DNA of 42,133 bases from Desulfobacteraceae bacterium (lineage in GTDB: Bacteria > Desulfobacterota > Desulfobacteria > Desulfobacterales > Desulfosarcinaceae). Below are positions 25,871-34,182 of this stretch, one piece after another (within the stretch, counting starts at the first letter, position 1; every line of letters starts with the position of its first letter). The position numbers were made by a program, and so were the translations under genes. The stretch spans positions 1 to 42,133 of the forward strand of contig JAAERL010000446.1 of the NCBI GenBank assembly GCA_024230435.1. Direction: 5' to 3'. The notes below the pieces were generated by a model, which was not told the origin of the DNA, did not search any database, and was given only the letters and a program-made list of their open reading frames with translations.

Positions 25871-27823
25871 ATGAAGAACATTTTACTATCTATTGTCATG
25901 CTAACAGCGTGCCTGTGCAGTCCTGCTTTTGCACAAAAATATTACGTCAGTTCTCAAGGTGACGACTCAAATGATGGAATGACATCAAAGACTGCGTGGC
26001 AAACGGTATCTCGTGTTAATAAAGCGGCATTCCTGCCTGGTGATAAGGTGCTATTTGCCGCTGGGGACAAGTTTACAGGTCCTCTCATTGTTCGGGATTC
26101 AGGGCAAAGCGACGCCCTAATCACCTTTGGAAGTTATGGTAAGGGGGCTAAGCCCTTGATCGAAGGTGCTCAGAAACGAGCAGCGGTGAAGGTCATCAAT
26201 CAAAATTATATTAAATTCAAAAACATTTGGGTGACCAATGACAGGACACAATCGGTATCTGGTGTACCCGACCGCGAAAGTTACGGCTTTTTGGTGCGAA
26301 ATAAAGGCAAAGACACCATGAAGGGGGTCTATTTTGACGGTGTGAAGGTGTCAAATGTTTTTCCAGTTACCTATTCTGGAATTGCTCATAACGAGATTCG
26401 TTCCGCCGGAATCTACGTGGAAAATCGTTTAAATGCGAACCCTGATGATATTGGATACATTCAAGACGTGGTGATAAAAAATTCTTATTTTACTCGTATC
26501 CACAAATTGGGTGTCTGGGTCAGGGGCAGGATCAATAATGTCGTGATCAAAAATAACCGGTTCGTGCATAATGGTGGCTCAGGGGTTGTGATGAGTGGTG
26601 TCAACAAAGGGCTTTTGGAGCGCAATGACATCATGCACTCCGGAAGTAGTATTGACAAACGAATGGTAAAGCGCGGCAGTGGTGCGTGGTTTTTCAACTG
26701 TAATAATGTAATTGCGCAATACAATACGGTTGGCCACGCTAGAGGCCCAATGGATACGGCCGGAATCCACATAGATATAGGAAATAAGAACCTCATTATT
26801 CAATATAATTTCACATTCGATAATCAAGGCAACTTTGTTGAGATATTGGGTGGCAACCTAAATGTGGCCTATCGGTACAATGTGGATATTGGTTCGGGGT
26901 GGCGCAATATAACTGGATCCACCTTGCTTGTGGGAGATTATCACTATAACCAGGATGGGCGCGATAGGCGAAGCGAAAAGGTGTATATATATAACAACAC
27001 CGCCTATGTGGGTACTCGGCCAAACGGATCTGCCATATCCACTGGCGTCGTTTTAAAGGTGAAAAAAGCGTATATTTATAACAATATCTTCCATGCTACT
27101 AAGGGCGGTAAGATAGGTTTTAAGAGGTTTCTCATTAAAGCAGATGACTTAACCATTTATAACAACAACTGGTTTGGCGCTATCAACAATAAACTGGTGG
27201 CGCGTGATGCCAGCGGAATGCAATCAAATTCACAATTTTGGTTACCGGGCGGATTAAGCAAATATGACTACCAGTTACACGAAACCAGTCCTATGCTCAA
27301 TCGTTCAGCCGCCAATCCCGAGCCGAGTTTTCCATTTGCAGGGCAGGGGATTTTCGAGAGCATTACCGAAAAAGCCACCGTGGACATATTTAATAATCCT
27401 GTAGATAACAGTGTCTCGGGCAATCACATTGGCGCATTTAACGGGACGCCCATTTATACGTATCAAGCAGAAGACGCCGAGATCACCGGTAACGCCACGG
27501 TGAATCACTGTGATGAAGCCATGAACAAAGAGCTGGTCAAGGGCGTTGTTAACGAAAGTAAAATCACGTTTCCCGATGTTTATGCTGATGCTGCTGGCGA
27601 ATATGAGCTGGTTGTGTACTACATGTTGACCAGCAAAGTTAAGGTAGATGTTACTGTAAATGGGGTGCGCCAGGTGGAACGTTTCTCTCGTACCGGTCAG
27701 TGGTGTTACCAAGGCGGCGCAATGGGCGCCAAAACCCTGAATGTTGAATTGCAGGCTGGAATGAATACCATAACCTTCGGCCGCATTAATGTGATTGACG
27801 CCATTGAAACAATAAAAAAATAG
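25871..27823 (+). CDS. Secreted right-handed parallel beta-helix protein with C-terminal CBM-like domain
   Basis: The 650-residue protein has a signal peptide (1-21, cleavage after SPAFA). The next segment, YYVSSQGDDSNDGMTSKTAW, then PGDKVLFAAGDKF, is the usual start of pectate-lyase-like beta-helix enzymes. The helix covers about 60-500, with Asn-ladder repeats such as VVIKNSYF, VVIKNNRF, LIIQYNFTF and AYIYNNIFH. Residues about 535-650 (YQAEDAEITGNATV to the end) resemble a CBM35/CBM6-type carbohydrate-binding module. It probably acts on polysaccharide outside the cell as a lyase or hydrolase; the substrate and catalytic residues cannot be fixed from the sequence. A moderate ribosome binding site (GAAAGG) precedes the ATG. 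Confidence 0.82.
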   Translation: MKNILLSIVMLTACLCSPAFAQKYYVSSQGDDSNDGMTSKTAWQTVSRVNKAAFLPGDKVLFAAGDKFTGPLIVRDSGQSDALITFGSYGKGAKPLIEGAQKRAAVKVINQNYIKFKNIWVTNDRTQSVSGVPDRESYGFLVRNKGKDTMKGVYFDGVKVSNVFPVTYSGIAHNEIRSAGIYVENRLNANPDDIGYIQDVVIKNSYFTRIHKLGVWVRGRINNVVIKNNRFVHNGGSGVVMSGVNKGLLERNDIMHSGSSIDKRMVKRGSGAWFFNCNNVIAQYNTVGHARGPMDTAGIHIDIGNKNLIIQYNFTFDNQGNFVEILGGNLNVAYRYNVDIGSGWRNITGSTLLVGDYHYNQDGRDRRSEKVYIYNNTAYVGTRPNGSAISTGVVLKVKKAYIYNNIFHATKGGKIGFKRFLIKADDLTIYNNNWFGAINNKLVARDASGMQSNSQFWLPGGLSKYDYQLHETSPMLNRSAANPEPSFPFAGQGIFESITEKATVDIFNNPVDNSVSGNHIGAFNGTPIYTYQAEDAEITGNATVNHCDEAMNKELVKGVVNESKITFPDVYADAAGEYELVVYYMLTSKVKVDVTVNGVRQVERFSRTGQWCYQGGAMGAKTLNVELQAGMNTITFGRINVIDAIETIKK

Positions 27824-28145
27824 CCGATACCGCCAAGTCTTTCTGTCTCCGTGGAGGCAGAGGATATGACTTTGGTGGCGCTACAAATATTTGGATGGAA
27901 AATTGATATAATATTAGTGAGTTACAAACTTAAGCCATTTATTTTAGGCTCATGTTGTGTTTCAGGGTCTTGTGAATAAGGCCCCGGAATCCGGCATGAG
28001 CCTTATTTTAAACCGGTTATTTTTAATTTTAACCGGGGGAGAAAGAATAATCTGTCTGGAATGGGCTCATGAGGCCTCGATGCTTCTAATAATTTTTGCA
28101 GAGCCAATAAATAGCTTTGACCAATAAGATTCAGGGGTAATGCGA
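27824..28145. other. Leader region with inverted repeats upstream of the GH-like gene
   Basis: AGGCTCATG (27946-27954) pairs with CATGAGCCT (27995-28003), enclosing CCGG-AAT-CCGG. Directly after it, CCGGTTA and TAACCGG (28013-28036) form a second hairpin. These may terminate the beta-helix gene or regulate the next gene. No ORF is supported. Confidence 0.4.
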
Positions 28146-29975
28146 ATGAATTTGCACATGAAAAAAATTATACTGCTTCTGCTGTCAGTTCTGATTATTG
28201 CTTCCTGTGATACAGACTGGCCATCGGTAGACGGAGAAGTGGCTGATAATACATCGAATGATATAGAAGAAGTGGCTGATAATACATCGAATGATATAGA
28301 AGAAGTAACTGCCAATACATCGAATAATATATATGTAACACGGAATAATTACGGCGCTGTGCTGGAAGCGTCAAATACTGTTATGCACGGGGCAGGTCAG
28401 TCTTCAGGAGCTTTCGAACTTTATTACGATACAGTCCCTTCGGGAAGTAAACCTTTAATTTTCATGTATTACAGAGGCTTGAGAGCGTTCAGCACTGGTT
28501 CTCTGGATGGCCTTAAATCCATTCTGGCATCCTACAAAGAGCAAGGAATTTATCTGATTCCCCAGATAGGACTTAGCATGACCTCAGGTCCCAAGGATCA
28601 CTATGAAGGTGATGTAGCTGCCGGATTGTATGATACCCAGATCAAAAACCTTTGTGATGAGATAAATGGTTTGGGACACCCTGTCTTTCTTAGGATCGGT
28701 TATGAGTTTAACGGACTTGGCTGGAATGGCTATGAGCCTTCGACCTATATACCAGCATTTCAGCGTATTACCGATGCCTTGAGAACAGCAAACGCCGAAG
28801 TGGCTACAGTATGGTGCGCCATAGCCGGCCGCATAAATAAAAGCCCCTATACTTACGATCAGTACTATCCCGGAAACAGTTATGTGGACTGGTGGGGTAT
28901 TGATACATTTGCCGCTTACCAACTAAAATCAGAGGGTACCCTGGAATTTCTTGATGCGGCCCATATTGCCGGTAAACCGGTAATGATAGGAGAATCCACA
29001 CCCCGGGGTGTGGGAGTTGATGACGGACAGACTGACTGGAATACGTGGTTTGAACCCTATTTTGATCTCATTCAGAATTATCCGGGAATAAAGGCTTTCT
29101 GCTATATCAATTGGAACTGGGATGATTATGTCCATATGTGGAGCCCCTCCTGGGGAGATGCCCGGATACAAGCTAATGATCAGGTTCGTATAAATTATAT
29201 TTCCAAAATCAATTCCGATCTTTACCTTCACGGAAATACGGAAACAGAACTGCGAACCGTTCTGGGCGCATCTGATACAACACCCCCCGGGCAGGTTACT
29301 GCTCTCAGTGGCTCCTATGCCGATGGTTTTGTTTCTCTTTCCTGGGCTGCAGCAACAGATGATGCGGGAATAATCAGGTATGAGATTTCCAGAGCCGGTA
29401 AAGTCATCGGCTTTTCTGTTAGTACATCTTTTACCGACAGTAATATAAAAGCAGGCAGTACTTATGCCTATGCCGTGAAGGCTGTTGATACCGGAGGCAA
29501 CACCGGCCCCGCTTCAAGTTCACAGGATGTCTCGATTCCGTTTTCCATAGATAAGGTGTTCAACGGTGATTTTGAAGATGGTCTGACAGGCTGGGCGCAA
29601 AGAGAATACAAGGGCGGAGCCATTACCGTTACAGAAGAAACATCCTCGCCCCTGAGCGGATCAACCTCTGCAAAAATTGAAGTTACTACGGGAACCGGAA
29701 CCAACTGGCACTGTCAGTATGGCCAGTATTTCGCATCATACAGCGGTGTGTCTTATTCTCTGTCTTTTACCATTCAGGCAGATGAGCCAACAACGGTTTA
29801 TGTGATGCTTGGGTCCATGTCAAATAATGCAATCCCGGTAACAACTAATGCGGTAACCCATACTATTGAAAGCAGTACGCCCATAGATGATTTCATATTT
29901 ATGGCATTTATGATGGGCAACTGTGACGGAAGAACCATCTGGATTGATGATGTATCATTGACAGAGTCGGAGTAA
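28146..29975 (+). CDS. Lipoprotein glycoside hydrolase (GH26-like) with FnIII and CBM-like domains
   Basis: The start at 28146 is favoured because AGGGG lies eight bases upstream; 28140 is an alternative. The lipobox is VLIIASC (Cys near 23). A short linker follows, made of an 11-residue repeat (VADNTSNDIEE, 33-bp DNA repeats at 28236-28330). The (beta/alpha)8 domain (about 55-385) contains VFLRIGYEFNGLGWNGY with a probable acid/base Glu and KPVMIGESTPRG with a probable nucleophile Glu, fitting clan GH-A and most like GH26 beta-mannanases. A fibronectin type III domain (about 390-475) and a CBM4/9-like jelly roll (VFNGDFEDGLTGWAQR to the end) follow. It is surface- or periplasm-anchored and cleaves polysaccharide; the exact substrate is not certain. 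Confidence 0.82.
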   Translation: MNLHMKKIILLLLSVLIIASCDTDWPSVDGEVADNTSNDIEEVADNTSNDIEEVTANTSNNIYVTRNNYGAVLEASNTVMHGAGQSSGAFELYYDTVPSGSKPLIFMYYRGLRAFSTGSLDGLKSILASYKEQGIYLIPQIGLSMTSGPKDHYEGDVAAGLYDTQIKNLCDEINGLGHPVFLRIGYEFNGLGWNGYEPSTYIPAFQRITDALRTANAEVATVWCAIAGRINKSPYTYDQYYPGNSYVDWWGIDTFAAYQLKSEGTLEFLDAAHIAGKPVMIGESTPRGVGVDDGQTDWNTWFEPYFDLIQNYPGIKAFCYINWNWDDYVHMWSPSWGDARIQANDQVRINYISKINSDLYLHGNTETELRTVLGASDTTPPGQVTALSGSYADGFVSLSWAAATDDAGIIRYEISRAGKVIGFSVSTSFTDSNIKAGSTYAYAVKAVDTGGNTGPASSSQDVSIPFSIDKVFNGDFEDGLTGWAQREYKGGAITVTEETSSPLSGSTSAKIEVTTGTGTNWHCQYGQYFASYSGVSYSLSFTIQADEPTTVYVMLGSMSNNAIPVTTNAVTHTIESSTPIDDFIFMAFMMGNCDGRTIWIDDVSLTESE

Positions 29976-30000
29976 ACCGGCTCTGTCAGCTTGATTTTTT
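29959..30000 (+). terminator. Intrinsic terminator overlapping the GH-like stop codon
   Basis: TGACAGAGTCGG (29959-29970) pairs with CCGGCTCTGTCA (29977-29988) with one G-U pair, followed by gcttgatttttt. The TAA stop lies in the loop. Confidence 0.8.
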
Positions 30001-30026
30001 ATGGTATATGCAGGCAATTTTCCGGT

Positions 30027-30158
30027 ATGAAAAAGATATTTTTGTTTTTATTGCTGATCATACCCTTGCAGGCCCTTTCCGCCCATCCTCATGTGTACTT
30101 TGTCAGGGGTGAACGGTTGCTTGTTCGTTGTTGGTTAAAAGGCGTATCCGGGGCATGA
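30027..30158 (+). pseudogene. Truncated exported protein, possibly DUF1007-like start
   Basis: A 43-residue frame opens with a good signal peptide (MKKIFLFLLLIIPLQALSA) followed by HPHVYFVRGE, the kind of start seen in DUF1007 periplasmic proteins (AHPHVF...). It then stops after WLKGVSGA. The rest of the gene is absent, so this is probably a decayed remnant. The DUF1007 assignment rests on a very short match. Confidence 0.4.
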
Positions 30159-30280
30159 ATATTCCTCTCTAACTGCCTATTATTAATTCATTTTCCTCAA
30201 TCCATATATTAAAAACAAAGTCAAACGTTATCATGGATGCCCCAATTTCGTCCTAATTTCGGTCATTGCGCCGGCTTTGG

Positions 30281-30384
30281 ATTCGTTTTCAAGGCGTGGC
30301 AAAGTTTGCATATTTAACGTATTCGCACCTTTGGCATAACGTAAAAGACGGGTAAAAGACATGCAAGATGGTATATTATTGATT
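30281..30384 (-). mobile_element. MITE-like element B, partial copy 4
   Basis: Read on the minus strand it matches the middle of element B: taatataccatcttgcatg, then gttatgccaaaggtgcgaat, acgttaaatatgcaaacttt and cacgccttgaaaacga. It has the same 14-bp deletion as copy 3. The right end is missing and the left end is degenerate. Next to it, 30240-30262 contains a decayed double aattggg/cgaaatt motif like that at 37526-37550. Confidence 0.65.
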
Positions 30385-30434
30385 CATCCGATTAAAGCGT
30401 ACTTAGTTTCATGTAAGACCGTCTAAATTTTGAA

Positions 30435-30635
30435 TTGAGTGCTCAAAAAATACTACTTTCAAATAAATTGATGATTCACAATCGGCGATTGGCTTTTTTG
30501 AATTGGAAAACTTGCAAGCAGTTAATTGAAAAAATACCTGCAAATTTAAAAAAGCTAACAAATAATAAAGATTATCCGGAAATGCTCAAAAATTATTTTT
30601 TTGAGCTGAGATCCAACGGAATTTTGTGCCAATAG
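30435..30635 (+). CDS. Short uncertain ORF (66 aa)
   Basis: An open frame from TTG (or ATG at 30468) with no clear ribosome binding site. The product is basic and helical (MIHNRRLAFLNWKTCKQLIE, ending ELRSNGILCQ). It converges with the methyltransferase operon, ending 7 bp before its last stop. It could be the tail of a lost gene; no family was recognised. Confidence 0.2.
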   Translation: MSAQKILLSNKLMIHNRRLAFLNWKTCKQLIEKIPANLKKLTNNKDYPEMLKNYFFELRSNGILCQ

Positions 30636-30642
30636 GCCATTC

Positions 30643-31341
30643 CTAACAACTGACACAGTCCATTTTGCGCCGGCACCATTTGCAGGCTGATTTTACATTT
30701 TTGGATGAATAATCAGGCCCCATGCCTATCAAGGCCGTAACGGACTTTAAAGGAGACAACATCGCGCTTGGCTTGAGATGAACACCAATTGTTTCCGCAT
30801 GCAGCAGCTCACAAAGGCGGCCTTGATCTGTTAGTGGCCAGCCATTCAACGAGCCGGGGCTCATACGATATCCGACGCCCCATCCACGTCTGTCAGCTTC
30901 TTTTTCCGCTATCCGGTTGACCGCTTGGCCTGAATACTTTAAAGCCAGAACACTGGCGATATCCAATATATATGAACGAAGATTCATCCTATTGGCCTGT
31001 ATTCTTTTTCGTAAACTATCAATTTCCGATCCCAGTGTAAGCACGCTGATCTGTGCGAGGCGGGCCTGAAATAGCAATTCGGCCTCGGCTCCAATATTTA
31101 GCGTTACGATTTGCTCGAAATCATTTCCATAGATCACGGCTTTATGTTGATCAATTACTGCAATTGGAAATAAGCCGACTACTGCTACGGCCTGGATATG
31201 TTTTTCAATGACTTCATAAGACCAGCAAATTTCCTGCTTAAGGGATTCTACGCGAGCAATCTTGCCAATGGCCTTTATCAAATCCTGCAATTCAAAATGG
31301 AAACGTAAATTTTCAAATACTTTGATCGTATTTATTTTCAT
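30643..31341 (-). CDS. MetH activation-domain-like protein with C-terminal Cys cluster
   Basis: The 232-residue protein resembles the cobalamin-dependent methionine synthase activation (AdoMet-binding) domain. The key stretch is YRMSPGSLNGWPLTDQGRLC, then IGVHLKPSAMLSPLKSVTAL and IGMGPD, equivalent to the RxSPGY...WPLxDQ...L...IGV.L...MxPxKS motif of MetH. The C-terminus CKWCRRKMDCVSC places four Cys (220, 223, 229, 232), suggesting a metal or FeS site. Stand-alone proteins of this kind accompany corrinoid methyltransferase operons, probably in reactivation of the corrinoid. It is the last gene of the operon, 13 bp after the activator gene. Confidence 0.82.
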   Translation of the reverse strand: MKINTIKVFENLRFHFELQDLIKAIGKIARVESLKQEICWSYEVIEKHIQAVAVVGLFPIAVIDQHKAVIYGNDFEQIVTLNIGAEAELLFQARLAQISVLTLGSEIDSLRKRIQANRMNLRSYILDIASVLALKYSGQAVNRIAEKEADRRGWGVGYRMSPGSLNGWPLTDQGRLCELLHAETIGVHLKPSAMLSPLKSVTALIGMGPDYSSKNVKSACKWCRRKMDCVSC

Positions 31342-31354
31342 ATTTACTCTGGAT

Positions 31355-32983
31355 TTATCTTAAAAATTCCTTATATTTCAATATGTTTTCCGTACAGGCT
31401 TTTTCGCATTTTCTGCAAGTGGTTCCATTGCAAAACGCAAAATCGATCTTCATAGCGTGATTGCCGAGTTTTACTTTTAATTGAATAGCTCCTTCCGGGC
31501 AAGCCTCAATACAAGCAATACAACCGGTACAACCCTTAAGGGTAACCATGGCGAAATCACTTTGAAAAGTTACAATTCTGATCCCTTTTTTCCCAATATC
31601 CCCAAGATCGTTATTTTTCGGTTGAATAATTTTGGGATTCGCAAAAATATCACCGGAATTTGAGAATCCGTATCTTCTCAAAAAATCGTTGTAACGCTTT
31701 TTAGGCATTCCTTCTGTCCAATAAGAAAGCTCTAACATATATAATTTTGAAAAAATTCTGGATGAAGCAAACATGCAATGATGGGGTCTAATTTCATCTG
31801 CAATGTTCTGCATTTTTTCTAATTGTGTGTCATCCCAAATCAGGTCCCGGGCCATGGCTAAAGAGGTATTGCCGGTCTGATACACGAATTTGGCATTATT
31901 CGGATAGAAACCTAATCGCCGGGCCTTTATCGGATCTGTATATGTTCCGGCGGCACCGCATAAATATGCGTTTTTAACTTCTTGAATATCGATGCCCGCA
32001 AAATGGCACAATGCGTTATGACCGGCTTTAAAAGCTCCGATCGCCCGCCCGGATTGTAATAAATCACTTTCGGTAAACCGAATACATTTTGAAAGTTTGA
32101 TGCTTTTATCTGGAGTATCGATGCATGGCAACCGGATAATTCCGGCTTTTTGTCCCTGGTCCAAAAGAGCGGCAACGCCCGTTCCTGTGATGCCGAGGCT
32201 TTCAATAATTCCCTTTTTTAAGATCTCACCAGTGATTGGATTCACTGTGTCTCCCAGTGCGGCCACGAGATTCTTATCCAGAACCCAAGTATTGAAGTTA
32301 CCGCTTTCCTGTTCGAATTTGACATCGCATATGGCTCCGGGAAGGGCCATCATCCCGGATTCTAACTGCTGGCCCTCAATGGCGGGTCCGGCCGCTGTCG
32401 AACCAGTAAAGATTTTATTTCCAACTTTGAGGGCCATTTCTGCATTGGTTCCATAATCGGTGGCAATCGAGATTTCATCATTTTGCATAAAACCGCTTTG
32501 AATGATCATAGCAATAGTATCAGCGCCGACCTCGTGAAAAACTGCAGGCGGGATAAGGATTTGAGTTTTCCGGGGAAGGTTTAGGCCATTGATATCTATA
32601 GCATACAACATAGTAGAATCTCTATTGGGAGCGATTATACCAAGTGACTTTAGTTTTGACTTTCCGGCATAGGCAAGATCTCTAATTTCTATTCCTTGAA
32701 AAATTGAAAGCTGAATCGAATTTCCACACACCGCCAAACGTGAAATTTTTTGTTTATTGCATATCAAGTTGCCTATAAGGCGATTTACAGCTTTGATCAT
32801 AATGCGTTGGGCGCGTTCAAGCCCCAGGCGTATAGCAAAATCCAAATGATCGATAACATTGCGTCCCGGTATTGGATGACGGCAGGTAACTGCTGTGGAT
32901 AGGATCATGCCTTTTTGATCGATATTAACTGCTTGGGCTCGAAAGCCGCTCGTTCCAAAATCAATTGCAATCCCAATCCGCAT
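31355..32983 (-). CDS. RamA-like corrinoid reductive activase (ASKHA plus two FeS clusters)
   Basis: The ATG at 32983 is chosen because GAAAGAG precedes it and the product begins MRIGIAIDFGTSGFRAQAV; a 20-residue extension in the frame is translated from an IS-end palindrome. The 542-residue protein has an ASKHA ATPase region (DFGTSG at 8-13; ATDYGTNAEMAL; FTGSTAAGPAIEGQQ; NAYLCGAAGTYTDP) like DUF4445/RACE proteins. The C-terminal ferredoxin region has Cys 485/488/491/495 followed by Pro (C-x2-C-x2-C-x3-C-P) and Cys 518/523/526/530. This order and length match methanogen RamA, which uses ATP to reduce inactive Co(II) corrinoid to Co(I). It serves the corrinoid protein encoded upstream in this operon. 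Confidence 0.88.
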   Translation of the reverse strand: MRIGIAIDFGTSGFRAQAVNIDQKGMILSTAVTCRHPIPGRNVIDHLDFAIRLGLERAQRIMIKAVNRLIGNLICNKQKISRLAVCGNSIQLSIFQGIEIRDLAYAGKSKLKSLGIIAPNRDSTMLYAIDINGLNLPRKTQILIPPAVFHEVGADTIAMIIQSGFMQNDEISIATDYGTNAEMALKVGNKIFTGSTAAGPAIEGQQLESGMMALPGAICDVKFEQESGNFNTWVLDKNLVAALGDTVNPITGEILKKGIIESLGITGTGVAALLDQGQKAGIIRLPCIDTPDKSIKLSKCIRFTESDLLQSGRAIGAFKAGHNALCHFAGIDIQEVKNAYLCGAAGTYTDPIKARRLGFYPNNAKFVYQTGNTSLAMARDLIWDDTQLEKMQNIADEIRPHHCMFASSRIFSKLYMLELSYWTEGMPKKRYNDFLRRYGFSNSGDIFANPKIIQPKNNDLGDIGKKGIRIVTFQSDFAMVTLKGCTGCIACIEACPEGAIQLKVKLGNHAMKIDFAFCNGTTCRKCEKACTENILKYKEFLR

Positions 32984-32999
32984 TATAATCTCTTTCGCG

Positions 33000-33042
33000 G
33001 CTGCTCCCGGTAATGAATTACCGAGAATTTTCCGCTGGATCA
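33000..33042 (-). mobile_element. Solo IS-end palindrome inside the methyltransferase operon
   Basis: ctgctcccggtaatgaattac continues as cgagaattttccgctggatcatctt, parallel to 24249-24298 (ctgctcccggcaataaattg, then ccgggaattcttgctggataatctt). The hairpin is CGGTAAT-GA-ATTACCG. It sits in the 137-bp gap between the membrane protein and the activator gene, just 17 bp upstream of the activator start. Confidence 0.6.
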
Positions 33043-33120
33043 TCTTCCAAGATCCTTAATTTAAAAATCTACCTGAGCTTTGCATTTAAAAGGCCGCAAA
33101 ACTCAGGTTACCGGCGAAAG

Positions 33121-34092
33121 TTATCTACTATTTGCAGCCCTGATAGGATTTACAATAACGATTTCTTGTTTATCCGCAACAACGTCATCATGTTCCACGG
33201 CTTCATCGGTTACGAGCCATGGAGGGGTATACCATGCCAATATCGCAAAAAAGACCCAGGCGGTATAGCTCCATGTTACAAGAGACCATTCTGGCGCCTG
33301 GAATACTCCGTAGAAAACCGGATAAAACGCCGCCGTCATCAATAGAGTTCCTGCACAGACCCCGAAGCCATGAAACGGCTGGGGCAATTTTGAAAACGGC
33401 CACCCCTCAAGAGCATAGCAAAGCAGGAGAAAAATAAAGGCCAATGCAAACACGTCCTGACCTTTGGCGGTTGCAAAGGGAAATCCCATAACGATTTGAC
33501 AGGCGTAGAGCAAGTATGAAAATACGAGTATAATCGCAGTCCAGAAAAATCCCTTTCGCAAAGGTGTTTGCGATGTGATAGGAGAATCATAAAAAAAGTA
33601 GAAGAGCCAAAGGGGCAGATAAAAAATATAGGATTCTGCGATCGGGCCTATCATTTGATAGGTAAACAAGCCAAATACTATTGTGATCGCGGTAAAAAGC
33701 AGCCCTTTCCAGGGCTGGCCCATTTTATCAAAGGGCCAGTTATGCCAGAACCAGCCGTAGGTAAAGACAAAGAACTGAGTGTAACTCAGATAGGCATATG
33801 CCTCTTGTGCTTCAAACCAGTTTAAAAGAAGTTTCCAGACAAGAGCGCTGATAACGATGGAGACAACTCCAGCTATTGCACCTCCCAAGGGTTGTTTCAT
33901 ACTGCTAAATGGCCATACGTCCCAGAAAATTTGATAACCAAAGCCAATCGAAAACCAAACAAAAACCCAGTTCATACCTACATCTGTTGCGTCAAATCCA
34001 AATTTTGGCATGCCCAACAACCAAACACCACTAATAATGAAAGCAAGGCTGAATGTCCATATTCCCAAGTAAGGCTGCTTTTTCCACAACAT
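33121..34092 (-). CDS. Unrecognised polytopic membrane protein with repeated QP..G / WPF motifs
   Basis: The 323-residue protein has about ten hydrophobic helices and no signal peptide. Five spaced copies of a short loop motif are seen: KKQPYLG (5-10), WPFSSMKQPLGG (60-71), WPFDKMGQPWKG (119-130), a degenerate SQTPLRKG (174-181) and WPFSKLPQPFHG (231-242). Each is followed by a pair of helices, so the protein appears built of repeated two-helix units. The C-terminus is acidic and soluble. It is very rich in Trp and Phe. It lies between the UroD-type methyltransferase and the activator genes, so import of the methylated substrate is a sensible guess, but no transporter family was recognised. 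GGAGGATATTCGATT precedes the ATG. Confidence 0.75.
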   Translation of the reverse strand: MLWKKQPYLGIWTFSLAFIISGVWLLGMPKFGFDATDVGMNWVFVWFSIGFGYQIFWDVWPFSSMKQPLGGAIAGVVSIVISALVWKLLLNWFEAQEAYAYLSYTQFFVFTYGWFWHNWPFDKMGQPWKGLLFTAITIVFGLFTYQMIGPIAESYIFYLPLWLFYFFYDSPITSQTPLRKGFFWTAIILVFSYLLYACQIVMGFPFATAKGQDVFALAFIFLLLCYALEGWPFSKLPQPFHGFGVCAGTLLMTAAFYPVFYGVFQAPEWSLVTWSYTAWVFFAILAWYTPPWLVTDEAVEHDDVVADKQEIVIVNPIRAANSR

Positions 34093-34182
34093 AATCGAAT
34101 ATCCTCCAAGATCCTAAGATCCGTATCTTAAAACATCTAATTGACAGAGTTGAAACCCGAAGTAATGATCATGATATCAAGG

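Noticed and set aside
32984-33043. Twenty-residue N-terminal extension of the RamA-like protein
   Set aside because: The extension is translated from an IS-end palindrome; the ATG at 32983 has its own ribosome binding site and starts the conserved ASKHA domain.
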